Of a stretch of 64,000 bases of DNA, positions 43,851 through 55,973 are shown piece by piece (within the stretch, counting starts at the first letter, position 1; the number at the start of each line of letters is the position of its first letter). The notes beneath the pieces are model-generated. The model made no database searches. It saw nothing but the letters and a program-made list of their open reading frames with translations, and was not told the DNA's origin. The stretch spans positions 1-64,000 of the forward strand of contig CACOIV010000001.1 of assembly GCA_902627335.1 (NCBI GenBank). The letters run 5' to 3'. A program made the translations under genes and the position numbers. The DNA comes from an uncultured Prochlorococcus sp. (GTDB lineage Bacteria > Cyanobacteriota > Cyanobacteriia > PCC-6307 > Cyanobiaceae).

Positions 43851-44038
43851 TGCATATAAAATAAATATAAATAAGGCATGAGTATTAACACTTAAAGTAT
43901 AAATAATTACTTCAAATTGCTTTGTAATAGACTTACTTTTTGCTTTTTATTATTAATTAATAAATATTTGTTGATAAATATATCCAAGGTGTCGTTTTCC
44001 CTGCAAGAATAAATATAAATGTGATAATTAATCTCTAA

Positions 44039-44926
<888 letters not shown>

Positions 44927-44927
44927 A

Positions 44928-45932
44928 TCAAATTAGTCCTACTAGTTTCTTTGTCAGTTTCCACACTCTTGATGACGTGTATGGATCAATAATTCTTTGT
45001 GATAATTTTTGAGAGAATACCTTCTTTCCTGATTTTTGTCTATTTCCCCAACTCCAATGAACACCAGTATTAGCATATTCTTCATTAGTTGCTACTAAAG
45101 CCACCCTTCTACCAGCTAATCTTTCCGAAACATAGCCTCCTGTAATAAATTTCTGAAATAACGGGAATAATACTCTAAAGATCCAAGGGGTATTTCTAAA
45201 CAGTTTTGTCTTCGCAACACATCCTGGATAAAGAGAATTACTAATAAGCTTGTCAGGCATATATCTTTTTGATAGTTCCTGAGCTGTAATCATATTGCAC
45301 AGTTTACTATCTTTATATGCCTTACCAGGTTTGAATTTTTTACCATTAGCCATACTAATAGGAGAAAGAAAACCTTTTTCAAAACCTGATAAATCTCCTA
45401 GATTTGCTGGGGCGGGTATGGGTATTTTCCCTCCCAATTCAAGATTATTAGCCGTGACTGTGCCTAATATTGTAACTCTAGGAATAAATTTCAAAATTTC
45501 CCCATTTAAAATTATTTTTTCATCTGAATTCAAAATACTCTCTAAGAGAAGATTTATTAACAAAAAATGTCCAAAGTGATTAACCGCCATCGAATTCTCA
45601 AAGCCTTGAGAGGATCTCTCAGGTCTCTTTAGCCTTGGTTTATAAATTGCTGCATTACATATCAGGACTTTTAGAACATGTCCGAATCGAGTTGCTATTT
45701 CTTTAGCACCATCTCTTACTGAATTTAAATCACTTAAATCAATTTCTATAAAATTTATACTTTCAATTTCATTATTTTTAAAAATCTTATTTGCTTCATC
45801 AATCGCTCTTTTACTCGATCGATTAACCGCAATAATATCCCAACCAAATTCAATTAATGGTTTAAGAGTATTTAATCCGACTCCTGAAGTGGTTCCAGTA
45901 ATAAGAACTGCACCTTTGTTAAACTTTTCCAC
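44928..45932 (-). CDS. por: light-dependent protochlorophyllide reductase
   Basis: ORF 334 aa; SDR 'ITGTTSGVGLNTLKPL', 'YKDSKLCNMITAQELSKRY'. Confidence 0.95.
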   Translation of the reverse strand: MEKFNKGAVLITGTTSGVGLNTLKPLIEFGWDIIAVNRSSKRAIDEANKIFKNNEIESINFIEIDLSDLNSVRDGAKEIATRFGHVLKVLICNAAIYKPRLKRPERSSQGFENSMAVNHFGHFLLINLLLESILNSDEKIILNGEILKFIPRVTILGTVTANNLELGGKIPIPAPANLGDLSGFEKGFLSPISMANGKKFKPGKAYKDSKLCNMITAQELSKRYMPDKLISNSLYPGCVAKTKLFRNTPWIFRVLFPLFQKFITGGYVSERLAGRRVALVATNEEYANTGVHWSWGNRQKSGKKVFSQKLSQRIIDPYTSSRVWKLTKKLVGLI

Positions 45933-45984
45933 TTAAAAAACTCACTTACATTTTATAGTGCAAAAAATATTTTTAAATTTTGCA

Positions 45985-46359
45985 TCAACGCCATATTACT
46001 CTCAATATGTCCCTAGAAATCATTTGATACTGATCCTTCATAAATCTTTGCTCACCATTTAATGAGAATAGATCATCAAAACGATTTGTAAGATTTGTAA
46101 ATTTTTCTTTTTCAAAAAAATATGCATTCTTAATTTCCCGTAATCTATTAACCCTGATTTTTGAAATATAACTGACTTTTACCAAGCTAACTATCGCTAA
46201 TGCGAGAAGACATATCTTTAGTAAAAGTAATGAATTATTTACAAAAATTTTTTCTTTATAAAAATCTATTGTTTTATAAGTATTTACATCTCTAATGAGA
46301 AAATTATCATTTATATTTTCCTCACAATTTGTATCTTTATTGAATCCCATAAAAATCAA
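45985..46359 (-). CDS. hypothetical protein with one TM helix
   Basis: ORF 124 aa. Confidence 0.5.
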   Translation of the reverse strand: MIFMGFNKDTNCEENINDNFLIRDVNTYKTIDFYKEKIFVNNSLLLLKICLLALAIVSLVKVSYISKIRVNRLREIKNAYFFEKEKFTNLTNRFDDLFSLNGEQRFMKDQYQMISRDILRVIWR

Positions 46360-46530
46360 TAAAATAGTAATAATTTATTTTTAGCATATTAAAAACAATA
46401 TCCCTACTTTTAAAAAATAAATTACTGAAAAGTAAATATATTAATTATCAAGTAATATTTTCATAAGAAATAAAATTAAAAAAATTATTATGATCTTAAT
46501 TCTAAGAATTCAACTAATAACTAAATTAAA

Positions 46531-47238
46531 TTGAAAGGTAAAGAAAGTGCAATTATTATTTCTACTTTAAAGGCATCTGGTATTACTCAGATGTCTTTAG
46601 ATTTATATTTTTTAGATAGAACTATTTTAGATGAAAATATAATATTTACTTTAAGATTTTATTTATGGCAAGGAAATTGGATATCGGTTGGATATCATCA
46701 AAAGGATTTACCTAACCATTGGATTAGATTATCAGAGGAAGGAACTATAGGAATCATAAAAAGACCATCTGGTGGAGGGGCAGTTTTGCATTCCGGGGGC
46801 ATTACTTACGCTCTTACTTTTAAAAAACCTACATATCGGAAATTTAGTTATCAAGTTATAAATAACTGGCTAATCAACTATTTTTCTTCATTAGGCATTC
46901 AGTTGAAATATGGGACAATTAAAAAATCAATTATTCAAGAAAATTGCTTCAGTACATCTTATACTTCTGATTTAATTGATCAACATGGTATTAAGAGAGT
47001 GGGTAGTGCTCAATACTGGAAAAAAGGCTCTTTTTTGCAACATGGAGAAATCCAGCTAAATCCGCCAAAAGAATTGTGGTCGAAAATTTTTAATATGGAA
47101 GCGCCTCCTACTATTAAATTAAATTTAGAACGTAATGAACTAATTAATAATCTTAGAAATTCTTTTTTAAGAAATCATCCCGATTTAAACTTAAAAAATA
47201 TCCTATTGACTGAAGAATATATTAAAAAAATTTTATAG
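46531..47238 (+). CDS. lipoate/biotin protein ligase family protein
   Basis: ORF 235 aa, TTG start; 'IIKRPSGGGAVLHSGGITYAL'. Confidence 0.85.
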   Translation: MKGKESAIIISTLKASGITQMSLDLYFLDRTILDENIIFTLRFYLWQGNWISVGYHQKDLPNHWIRLSEEGTIGIIKRPSGGGAVLHSGGITYALTFKKPTYRKFSYQVINNWLINYFSSLGIQLKYGTIKKSIIQENCFSTSYTSDLIDQHGIKRVGSAQYWKKGSFLQHGEIQLNPPKELWSKIFNMEAPPTIKLNLERNELINNLRNSFLRNHPDLNLKNILLTEEYIKKIL

Positions 47239-47257
47239 CCTTATGTTGAAGTATTTA

Positions 47258-48481
47258 TTAAATATCTCCTTTATTTTTCATAAGTTCTATCATTTTTGGC
47301 AATTCTATTCCCAAAGGATATTTATTTTGTGATTTAATTTTTTCAAAAAGTTCTAAAGGAATTTTAAAACCTAATTTTTTCAGTATAAAACTACCTATTA
47401 CATTTCGATCAATTATTCCTTTAGGAATTCCTATAGGATTTAAAACCAATAAATTTCCATCATTAGTAGTTTCTATCATTTCAATAATTTGCCATAAAGG
47501 AACTCCCTCTATGACACTTGGAAATTCATTAAGAAGTCTTTTATATTCATCAACCGTAGTAAATTCCCATTTTTTAACTGAAACATCTTTAAGATTATTG
47601 ATCGTTAAAAATCCATCCCATCTACCTTTCTTTGTAATAAAGAAGTAATTATTAGATTGTTCCTTATAAGTTTTTGCAATTTTATTAAAGTCTTTAAAAG
47701 TTAAATCAAATTCTATCTTTCTTAATGATTTTAACTTTAAATCAGAAATGTCATTTTGCTTTAAAAGACTCTCGATTTTCAAAATTTGACTTTCTGATTT
47801 TGAACTATTTATTCCAAATAATGAAATAATCAGCAAGATAAGTCCATAATAAAAAATTGTATTTAAAAGCAAAAACAACGCAAAGATTAATCCAAATATT
47901 GATGCTGTTAAAGTAATTTTATTTAATGCCACTTTCCCTTTTTTCTTACTACCTGAATAATGCCAAATTAAACTTTTTAGTAAAATCCCACCATCTAAAG
48001 AACCAAAAGGGATCAGATTTAAAAAGCCCAAAAAAATATTTAAGACCGCTACCCTAGTGAATATGTTAATAAGCAAAGATTCATTCGTTTCTAAATAATT
48101 ACTCATTAAAAGTATTATAAAAGCTGTAAAAAAAGAAAAAGCCGGTCTAATTAATGAGATTTTTATATTTCCTATAGCAGTATGACAATCCTTCTCGGTA
48201 TCACAAATTGCACCGAGAAAAAAGAAAGTTATTTTTTTAAATTTCACTCCTTCTTGAAGGCTTACAAATGTATGAATAATTTGATGCAGTATTATTGAAG
48301 ATAAAAAAAATAATGATGTGAAAAACCCTATAATCCAAGATTCCTTATTGTTATAAATTTCACTAGAAGTTATATTTATTTGACTAGTAACACTCCATGA
48401 GAATAAAAAAAGGAGTATGAACCAATTTGTATGAATTTTAAAGGGAATACCCCAAAATTTAAAAACTTGCCAACTCCTCAA
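47258..48481 (-). CDS. site-2-protease-like (M50) membrane protein with degenerate HExxH
   Basis: ORF 407 aa; 'LHQIIHTFVSLQEGVKF' and 'NLIPFGSLDGGILLKSLIW'; multiple TM helices, CBS-like C-terminal region. Confidence 0.85.
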   Translation of the reverse strand: MRSWQVFKFWGIPFKIHTNWFILLFLFSWSVTSQINITSSEIYNNKESWIIGFFTSLFFLSSIILHQIIHTFVSLQEGVKFKKITFFFLGAICDTEKDCHTAIGNIKISLIRPAFSFFTAFIILLMSNYLETNESLLINIFTRVAVLNIFLGFLNLIPFGSLDGGILLKSLIWHYSGSKKKGKVALNKITLTASIFGLIFALFLLLNTIFYYGLILLIISLFGINSSKSESQILKIESLLKQNDISDLKLKSLRKIEFDLTFKDFNKIAKTYKEQSNNYFFITKKGRWDGFLTINNLKDVSVKKWEFTTVDEYKRLLNEFPSVIEGVPLWQIIEMIETTNDGNLLVLNPIGIPKGIIDRNVIGSFILKKLGFKIPLELFEKIKSQNKYPLGIELPKMIELMKNKGDI

Positions 48482-48512
48482 AAAAGTCTCCTAAATAACG
48501 CACTATTAATCT

Positions 48513-48550
48513 ATTCTACAGACTTAAAATCGATTCTACAGACTTAAAAT
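48513..48550. repeat. 20-bp-period tandem duplication in the divergent intergenic region upstream of trpF
   Basis: ATTCTACAGACTTAAAAT at 48513..48530 and 48533..48550. Confidence 0.9.
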
Positions 48551-48565
48551 AGTAAAATTATAAAC

Positions 48566-49228
48566 ATGACAGTTTCTAAAACACAAATAAAAATTTGCGG
48601 AATAACCTCAGTCACTCAAGCTTTAGAAATTGCAAGACTGGGCGTTAATGCCATCGGCATAATTTCAGTTGAGGAATCCCCAAGATATGTCTTACCATTA
48701 AAGAAAAAAGAAATTTTTGAAAATCTTAGTAAATATTTCCCAAAAGTAAAAAGGGTTTCAGTTATTAAGAATGTACCTATGAATAAAATTTTAGAGAGCT
48801 TGCAATCCAATAGAAATGAAAATGTTCTTCAGTTGCATGGTGATGAAAATATTAACTACTGCAAAAAGATTAAAGAGGATTTTCAACAGATTGAATTATG
48901 GAAAGCTTTTAGAATTAAAAGAGCTCAAGATTTAAAAAATATATCACCGTATTCAAATTTTATTGATGCTGTACTTTTAGATTCATGGAATAAGGAAACT
49001 TATGGAGGTTCGGGTATTAGAATTAAACAAAAATATTTAGATGATTTGAAATTTGAAAATAATTGGTGGTTAGCGGGGGGTATTTCAATAGAATGGGTTA
49101 AAAATATTATTGAAGATATAAAACCTTATGGTATTGACATTTCAAGTAGTATCGAAATAACACCAGGAGTTAAAGATATATCTAAAACTAAGGAGTTAAT
49201 AGATGCAATAAGATCACTAGATCTTTAA
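48566..49228 (+). CDS. trpF: phosphoribosylanthranilate isomerase
   Basis: ORF 220 aa; 'KICGITSVTQALEIARLGVNAIGII', 'WLAGGIS', 'GIDISSSIE'. Confidence 0.95.
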   Translation: MTVSKTQIKICGITSVTQALEIARLGVNAIGIISVEESPRYVLPLKKKEIFENLSKYFPKVKRVSVIKNVPMNKILESLQSNRNENVLQLHGDENINYCKKIKEDFQQIELWKAFRIKRAQDLKNISPYSNFIDAVLLDSWNKETYGGSGIRIKQKYLDDLKFENNWWLAGGISIEWVKNIIEDIKPYGIDISSSIEITPGVKDISKTKELIDAIRSLDL

Positions 49229-49272
49229 GAGTTTAAATTTATATAAATTTAAAACTCTAATTAGTCTCATTC

Positions 49273-50016
49273 TTAATTACAAGACATTGCATTAGGTTGC
49301 TGCTTTACAAGCTCAAAGAATTCTTGTTTAAGGCTAGCATCATGCCTAAAATCTCCTCTTACGATTGAATTAATCATACTTGTATTAGGCTCTTTCACTC
49401 CACGCCAACACATGCAGTAATGTTTGGCTTTAACAAGAATTGCTAAACCTTTTGGTTCACATCTACTTTCAATTTCATCAGCAAGAATCATCACTGCTTC
49501 TTCTTGTATATGTGGTCTAGAAAAAACCCAGTCAGCCACCCGAGCAAACTTTGATATACCAATTACTTTATCACCAGGCTTAATTCCAATCCAGCAATCA
49601 CCAATAATGGGAACCATATGATGAGAACATGCTGATCTAACACTTATTGGTCCAAGTGTATATATTTCATCTAGTTTTCCGGCATTAGGAAAATCTGTAA
49701 CATTAGGTTGTTTATGGTATCTTCCTTTGAATACTTCATGTAAATACATTTTTGCAACTCTTTCAGCAGTTTCTTGAGTATTATGATCATTTTCAATATC
49801 AATAACTAAAGATTTTAATAATTCTCGAACTCTAGAAGCAACCTCTTTCTGCAGAGTATTTAATTCTCCTGGATTTATATAATCGGAAATATTATCATTA
49901 GCATGAAACCTGCCTTTTTGGTTTTGGATTCTTTCCCTAATAACCTCTGAGATTAATTTGTTTGTTAATTTTGTATCCAAATTTTTTTCGATGTTGTCAC
50001 TAGGAATGGTAGACAT
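49273..50016 (-). CDS. folE: GTP cyclohydrolase I
   Basis: ORF 247 aa; 'SACSHHMVPIIGDCWIGI', 'CMCWRGVKEP'. Confidence 0.96.
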   Translation of the reverse strand: MSTIPSDNIEKNLDTKLTNKLISEVIRERIQNQKGRFHANDNISDYINPGELNTLQKEVASRVRELLKSLVIDIENDHNTQETAERVAKMYLHEVFKGRYHKQPNVTDFPNAGKLDEIYTLGPISVRSACSHHMVPIIGDCWIGIKPGDKVIGISKFARVADWVFSRPHIQEEAVMILADEIESRCEPKGLAILVKAKHYCMCWRGVKEPNTSMINSIVRGDFRHDASLKQEFFELVKQQPNAMSCN

Positions 50017-50156
50017 AAAATATTTAAAAGTTCTGTAAAAGCTATTTCTACTTTATATATTAAAGTAACTAATAGATAAAATTATATCACATTAAAGTGT
50101 TCGAGGATGTCTAAAATATGGATATTCTATTTCTATAAAGTTAATTTGATATCCAT

Positions 50157-50873
50157 TTAAAAAGCCCCTGTTGAGGGCATTAATGTTAAATCTTCAATTA
50201 CTTGTAATTCAGGTTGTTCCGCCATATAAAGAATTGTTTGTGAGACATTGTCAGGAGATAACATTGCCTCTCTATTAAAATCTGAATTTACGAATTCAGA
50301 GTCCCAAAGAGGAGTGTTAACAGATCCCAAGGTAAGAGTGCAAGCCTTTATAGAATTATTTCTCTCCTCTTCCCTCAAACATTTTGTAAAGCTAGCAAGA
50401 GCAGCTTTAGTAATACAGTAAGCTCCCCATTGAGGAAATGCATTAGATGCGGCATGACTACTAACGTTAATAATTAGACCTCCTTTGACTCTCATTGAAG
50501 GAACAATCTCTGAACAAATCTGGAAAATGCTTGTAAGGTTAACTTGAATGATTTTTTGCCATTGTTCTAAAGGCATTGTTATAAGTTCACCATTATAGGC
50601 AAATCCAGCATTATTTAGAACTACTGAAGGACAGCCAAAATCTTTAAGGAGTTTTGAAATTGATGATTCTATAATTTGATCATCTGATAAATCGCAATTA
50701 CAAATATTAACCCTAACATCATATCCTGTTAATTCATATTTCAATTTTTCTAATGCTTTAAAATTTCTGGCGAGTAAAATCAAATCCCATCCAGCTTTTG
50801 CAAAAGTGAATGCAGTTGCTCTTCCAATTCCTTTAGTAGCACCTGTTATAAATATAAGTTTTGATTTACTCAT
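50157..50873 (-). CDS. short-chain dehydrogenase/reductase
   Basis: SDR '[20 protein letters not shown]', 'YCITKAAL'; start at MSKSKL inside the ORF. Confidence 0.92.
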   Translation of the reverse strand: MSKSKLIFITGATKGIGRATAFTFAKAGWDLILLARNFKALEKLKYELTGYDVRVNICNCDLSDDQIIESSISKLLKDFGCPSVVLNNAGFAYNGELITMPLEQWQKIIQVNLTSIFQICSEIVPSMRVKGGLIINVSSHAASNAFPQWGAYCITKAALASFTKCLREEERNNSIKACTLTLGSVNTPLWDSEFVNSDFNREAMLSPDNVSQTILYMAEQPELQVIEDLTLMPSTGAF

Positions 50874-51873
50874 GGGATTGTGCAATTTGACTTTGAATTT
50901 CTTCCTGATTTAAAGATTCAATAAACTTTCCTAATACTCTAAATTTAGAATACCTTTTTTCAATCAGATCATTTTTATCCATTTTTAAAAGTTCATTAAT
51001 ATGTTTTTCAATTGATGACTTTAATGTTTCTCCTGCCTGAAGGGGTGCCCAATTATTCCCACCAGCAGGTTCAGGCAAAACCTCATCAATTACTCCAAGT
51101 TTCAAGAGATCTTTTCCAGTGATTTTTAGCGCAGATGCAGCCTCAGAAGCTTTACCTGCATCTCGCCAGAGTATTGACGCACAGGCCTCCGGACTTGCAA
51201 CTGTATAAACACTATGCTCAAACATTAATAACTTATCTGCAACTCCAATACCAAGAGCCCCTCCAGAACCTCCTTCACCAATAACAGTTGCGACTATAGG
51301 AACTTTAAAACCAAACATTTCTCTAAGATTTCTAGCAATTGCTTCACCTTGACCTTGTTCCTCTGCAGTAAGACCAGCATAGGCTCCTGGAGTATCAATA
51401 AAGGTAAGAATAGGAAGACTGAATCTATCAGCATGTTTCATTAGTCTTAAAGCCTTACGGTACCCTCCAGGCTTGGCCATACCAAAGTTTCTAATTACAT
51501 TTTCTTTTGTATCTCTGCCTTTTTGATGGCCTAATATTAAAACTGATCTGCCATTTACAGATCCAATACCTCCGATAAGTGCCATATCATCTCCCCCATT
51601 CCTATCGCCATGTAATTCAATCCAATCATCACAAAACATTTGAACAAAGTCTAAGGTGCTAGGTCTTTGAGGATGTCTTGCTACTTGTATCTTTTGTGAA
51701 GGAGTCAAGGATTTAAATATTTCTTCTCTTCTTCTTGTTGCTAAAGTTTCAAGTTGCAGAAGTTGTTGGCTAACATCAACCTCTGAGTCTCTTGCTAATT
51801 CTCTTATTTGTTCAATTTGCTTCTCCAGCTCGACTAAAGGTTTTTCAAAATCAAGAAGATAACGTCTCGGCAT
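50866..51873 (-). CDS. accA: acetyl-CoA carboxylase carboxyltransferase subunit alpha
   Basis: ORF 335 aa; '[27 protein letters not shown]', '[10 protein letters not shown]', '[15 protein letters not shown]'. Confidence 0.97.
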   Translation of the reverse strand: MPRRYLLDFEKPLVELEKQIEQIRELARDSEVDVSQQLLQLETLATRRREEIFKSLTPSQKIQVARHPQRPSTLDFVQMFCDDWIELHGDRNGGDDMALIGGIGSVNGRSVLILGHQKGRDTKENVIRNFGMAKPGGYRKALRLMKHADRFSLPILTFIDTPGAYAGLTAEEQGQGEAIARNLREMFGFKVPIVATVIGEGGSGGALGIGVADKLLMFEHSVYTVASPEACASILWRDAGKASEAASALKITGKDLLKLGVIDEVLPEPAGGNNWAPLQAGETLKSSIEKHINELLKMDKNDLIEKRYSKFRVLGKFIESLNQEEIQSQIAQSHE

Positions 51874-51879
51874 AATAAA

Positions 51880-52920
51880 TTAAACAGGTAATGGTTTTAT
51901 CTTTTTATCAAGACCTATTGCAGAAAATCCATGCCTTTCAGAAGCAGCTCCAATAAATTCCATTTTTTCAAGAGTAATATTATTTCTTCCCCAACTAAAA
52001 TTTGTATGACATTTTTCAAATTCCAAAATCATTGCTTCAGCGAAACAAGCAAACATTTCCCTTTGAGGCTTTTCCATTTCTGCTAATTCCATCATATTCC
52101 ATCCTATATCTTTAAAAAATTGGACTATACCCCCCTTTAAAACATGAATATCATCACCATTAAATTTTTCATCAAGATTTTTAGGATATCCACCATCAAT
52201 CATAAGGCATGGCCTTTTAAGTTTATCAATATCAATTACCATAGTTTTTGGCATACTTGCGACCCATACAACTATATCTGCAAGAGGTAATGCTTCATCC
52301 AAAGTTTTTATCAACCCTCCATTAAGTTCTTTTTGTAGAGAGATTAAAGGTTCTTGTTGACGCGCAACCATTAAAAGTTCCCCGATCCCTGTTTTATTTG
52401 TTAGCCATCTGCATACCGCACTTCCAATATCACCAGTCGCTCCAACAACTGCGACTTTCGCATTTTTAATATCGATCCCGACTTTTGATGCATTCTGTTC
52501 AAGCTGACGACAGATAACCCATGCTGTATGTGTATTTCCAGTCGTAAACCTTTCCCATTCAAGAGATGTATTCCTTATTTGCTTATGTTGAAGAAGATTA
52601 AAATTCTCAAAAATGATTGAAGTGAATCCTCCTAAAGCTGTAATATCAATCCCTTTTTTTTGGGCTAGTTCCATCGCATTTAAAACTTTTCTTCTAGCAG
52701 TTTTAAATCTAGAAAGCATTTCAGGGACAAAGCAAGAATCTATATATGAACCCTCGATTGTAATTCCTACTGCACTTTTAACTTCTACATTCTCAACAAG
52801 TTGGGGAGGGGCAGTACACCAAACATCTAAATCTCCATCAGCAATATGATCAAAGCCTAATATTGAAGCTTTTCTTTTAGCATCTTCAAAACTTGTGGAG
52901 TGACCGATTAGCCCAAACAT
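51880..52920 (-). CDS. aar: long-chain acyl-[acyl-carrier-protein] reductase
   Basis: ORF 346 aa; '[18 protein letters not shown]', '[17 protein letters not shown]'; next to ado. Confidence 0.96.
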   Translation of the reverse strand: MFGLIGHSTSFEDAKRKASILGFDHIADGDLDVWCTAPPQLVENVEVKSAVGITIEGSYIDSCFVPEMLSRFKTARRKVLNAMELAQKKGIDITALGGFTSIIFENFNLLQHKQIRNTSLEWERFTTGNTHTAWVICRQLEQNASKVGIDIKNAKVAVVGATGDIGSAVCRWLTNKTGIGELLMVARQQEPLISLQKELNGGLIKTLDEALPLADIVVWVASMPKTMVIDIDKLKRPCLMIDGGYPKNLDEKFNGDDIHVLKGGIVQFFKDIGWNMMELAEMEKPQREMFACFAEAMILEFEKCHTNFSWGRNNITLEKMEFIGAASERHGFSAIGLDKKIKPLPV

Positions 52921-53023
52921 CTAGACTTTGTAAAACATCGTATAGGTATGAACAATAGCACAAAGGTATTTATCTAGTGAATAAAAAAATATACAAATAT
53001 TATATTATCAATATTAAATTTGA

Positions 53024-53776
53024 CTAAACAATTGCAGCCATCGCCATTCTTGCAATTTCTCGATTATCTAAACCCATTTCTAACAAAGCATCTTGATAAG
53101 CAATCATGAATTCTTCCATTAATTCTTCTTTGTCCATACAAAGAATCGCTGCGTCCTCAGCAACTTGATCAAGCATCTTTTTGATTAAAGGAAGATTAGC
53201 TTTGTTGGCAGCAATTAATTCTTCTTTACACGTATGTAAATTTTCTTTTAACCATTTTTCTCCATAATTTAGATGAAGATATTCATCATTAACTACACCT
53301 TGAGTAATTTTCTTTGCAAAAGGATCAGCTACTCTTATGTAGACATGATAAGCGGATATGGCAAATGCTTCAATTAAGATAGCTTGAATTAAAAGGCAAG
53401 TAGTTAAATTCTCGTTTACAAGAGCTGTTTGGAAATTTCCATGTAGTTTTGAGAAAAATTCCTTAGCAAATGGCATATCAGCTGTTACTCCCAAATTCTT
53501 ACCGCAGGCAGTAAAGCCTCTTTTGTGCTTAAGCTCCATTTTAGCGAGTTTTGTTAGCTCCTCAGAATCTTTTGGAAGTAACGTTGCTATTGAGATGTAA
53601 TTATCATAAGCTTCTTGCTCACCTTCAATGACAATTGCATTAATTCGGCTATAAGCATCTTTGTAAGACTCTGTAGTGAAGTCAGGTAAGCCTGATGTAC
53701 TTTCATCTGGTGAAGCATCAACTTTGAGATTTTTATTTGATTCTAGAGTTTGCATGTCAATAGAGCTTTTGTTCAT
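53024..53776 (-). CDS. ado: aldehyde-deformylating oxygenase (alkane biosynthesis)
   Basis: ORF 250 aa; diiron helices 'EGEQEAYDNYISIATLLP', 'NDEYLHLNYGEKWL'. Confidence 0.96.
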   Translation of the reverse strand: MNKSSIDMQTLESNKNLKVDASPDESTSGLPDFTTESYKDAYSRINAIVIEGEQEAYDNYISIATLLPKDSEELTKLAKMELKHKRGFTACGKNLGVTADMPFAKEFFSKLHGNFQTALVNENLTTCLLIQAILIEAFAISAYHVYIRVADPFAKKITQGVVNDEYLHLNYGEKWLKENLHTCKEELIAANKANLPLIKKMLDQVAEDAAILCMDKEELMEEFMIAYQDALLEMGLDNREIARMAMAAIV

Positions 53777-53883
53777 TATGCAATGAGTTTACACAATTAT
53801 AGTGAGATTATATACACATCATGAAAATAGTTTCAATTGTTAAACCACTTCTTAAAACGCACAATATACAATTTTATACAAAA

Positions 53884-54675
53884 TTAATTGTTTGGCCAAT
53901 CAGAAGACATTAATGAAAGTAACATTTTAAGCCAATGATTAATTAATAATTTTTTTAAATCTTCCCCTAATTTTTTGTTTGCTCCCCTACTATCTCCTAT
54001 TACTCCTGAATTACTAATTTCCTTAGTTGCCCATGCCAATGGAGCATCACCCTCAAGACTCCATCCTTCAGGAATCTTTGAAGAAATATCCTCATATGGT
54101 CTATCATCGCCAACTAAATCTGGCCTGATTTCCATCATTAAACTTGTTTCGGATAAGGAGGCATGTAATCCATTTTCAAGTTCACTTTTTGAGACTAAAT
54201 TATCTAAGCCCACAACGCCACTCCATAGAAAACATGGAAATATAGAAAGATTTGGCGCTATTTTCTTTAATTCTCTAGCTGCTGTGTTTAAAAGAGATAT
54301 TTGACCTCCATGGGCATTAAGTAATATTAATCTTTTAAAACCCACATCTGAAAGTTGCTTCCCAACTTCAGAAATAATTGATATTAATAGTTGCGAAGAT
54401 AATGACAATGTACCATCAAAACCAATATGTTCTGGTGAAAAACCAATATATTGAGTAGGAATTTTTTTTAAAGGGATTTCATCTGGTAATAGTTTTAAAA
54501 CTTCATTCGTAATATCATCAACAAATATGCCATCAGTTGCTAAAGGCAAATGAGGACCGTGTTGTTCAATTGCTCCAAAGGGCCAAATAATCGTTGATCT
54601 TTTATTTTCAGCAATATTTTTTACTTCGGGCCAAGACAAATATTCGTACTCATTAGGTATTGATTTAAAATTCAT
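53884..54675 (-). CDS. creatininase family protein
   Basis: ORF 263 aa; 'IWPFGAIEQHGPHLPLATD', 'LLNAHGGQ'. Confidence 0.92.
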   Translation of the reverse strand: MNFKSIPNEYEYLSWPEVKNIAENKRSTIIWPFGAIEQHGPHLPLATDGIFVDDITNEVLKLLPDEIPLKKIPTQYIGFSPEHIGFDGTLSLSSQLLISIISEVGKQLSDVGFKRLILLNAHGGQISLLNTAARELKKIAPNLSIFPCFLWSGVVGLDNLVSKSELENGLHASLSETSLMMEIRPDLVGDDRPYEDISSKIPEGWSLEGDAPLAWATKEISNSGVIGDSRGANKKLGEDLKKLLINHWLKMLLSLMSSDWPNN

Positions 54676-54684
54676 TATTTAAAT

Positions 54685-55971
54685 TTGAGAGAAATTACCT
54701 TTAGAATGATTAATATTCAATTAACCTCATTATTACCTATGAAGGGAATAAGTGATAATAGCGCCTCAAAAAAAGGGCAACATAATAGCAATAAGAAATT
54801 GCTAAAAAAGCCAATTCAGGTTCTTCAACTTAATAAAAAAGAAGCTTTAGAAAAGGCTGAAAAAATTAATTCTAATAATACTGAAAAATCACAAGAAGTT
54901 CAAAATCTTGAATTTAGTAATGATAATAAGCAATTATTAGAGCCTAACAAAAAATTAAAAGTTCCTGAATCACAGGAAACAATTGAAGATAAACCTTTTG
55001 ATTTCGATACAAAAAATGACTATAAAAGTCTTTTAAAACCAAAAAACGTTGAAAATGATATTGAAAACTTTACATTTGAAAGAACAGTTGATGATTTTGA
55101 TTTTGATGAAGATGAATTTTTAAATGCTTTAAATGAAAATGAACCGATAGGTCTAGAAGGAGAAACTATTAAAGGTAAAGTGATAGCTCTGGAAAGTGAT
55201 GGACTTTACGTAGATATTGGAGGTAAAGCACCAGGTTATCTTCCCAAAAAAGAGTCAGGGATTGGAGTGATTTTAAATTTCAAAGAAAAATTTCCTATTG
55301 GCTTAGAAATTGAAGTATTAGTAATTAAAGAACAAAATGCTGACGGAATGGTCACGGTAAGTTCGAGAGCTTTAATCCTCAGAAAAAGCTGGGAGAATGT
55401 TAGAAAGATTTCTAAAGAAGGTAAAATCATTGAAGTTCTAATCAATGGTTTTAATAGGGGAGGTCTTACTTGTGATGTTGAGGGCTTGAGAGGGTTCATT
55501 CCTAGATCACAATTAGAGAATGGTTCCGAATATCAATCCCTTTTAAAAAAAATCATAAAAGTTGCCTTCATAGAAGTAAATCCAGAGACAAGGAAATTAG
55601 TTTTATCTGAAAAAAAAGCAACTTTAATAACTAAATTCAAAGATCTTAATCTTGGACAATTAATTGAAGGCAAAGTTTTGGCAGTTAAACCCTATGGATT
55701 TTTTGTTGATTTAGGTGGCTTTAGTGGCCTTTTGCATCAATCATCTATTACTAATGGAAGTATAAGAAATCTTAGAGAAGTTTTCAGAGAAGGGGAGATC
55801 GTTAAAGCATTGGTCAATGAGATCGATCTTGAAAAAGGGAGAATAGGATTGGATACAGCATTATTAGAAAATTCTCCAGGAGAATTACTTATTGATAAGG
55901 ATAAAGTATTCCAAGAAGCTAGTGAAAGAGCATTAAAAGCACAATCACTTTTTGAAAATAAAAATACATAA
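54685..55971 (+). CDS. S1-domain RNA-binding protein (ribosomal protein S1-like)
   Basis: ORF 428 aa with S1 domains ('GETIKGKVIALESDGLYVDIGGKAPGYLP', 'GQLIEGKVLAVKPYGFFVDLGGFSGLLHQS'); start uncertain, may be near 54739. Confidence 0.9.
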   Translation: MREITFRMINIQLTSLLPMKGISDNSASKKGQHNSNKKLLKKPIQVLQLNKKEALEKAEKINSNNTEKSQEVQNLEFSNDNKQLLEPNKKLKVPESQETIEDKPFDFDTKNDYKSLLKPKNVENDIENFTFERTVDDFDFDEDEFLNALNENEPIGLEGETIKGKVIALESDGLYVDIGGKAPGYLPKKESGIGVILNFKEKFPIGLEIEVLVIKEQNADGMVTVSSRALILRKSWENVRKISKEGKIIEVLINGFNRGGLTCDVEGLRGFIPRSQLENGSEYQSLLKKIIKVAFIEVNPETRKLVLSEKKATLITKFKDLNLGQLIEGKVLAVKPYGFFVDLGGFSGLLHQSSITNGSIRNLREVFREGEIVKALVNEIDLEKGRIGLDTALLENSPGELLIDKDKVFQEASERALKAQSLFENKNT

Positions 55972-55973
55972 AT

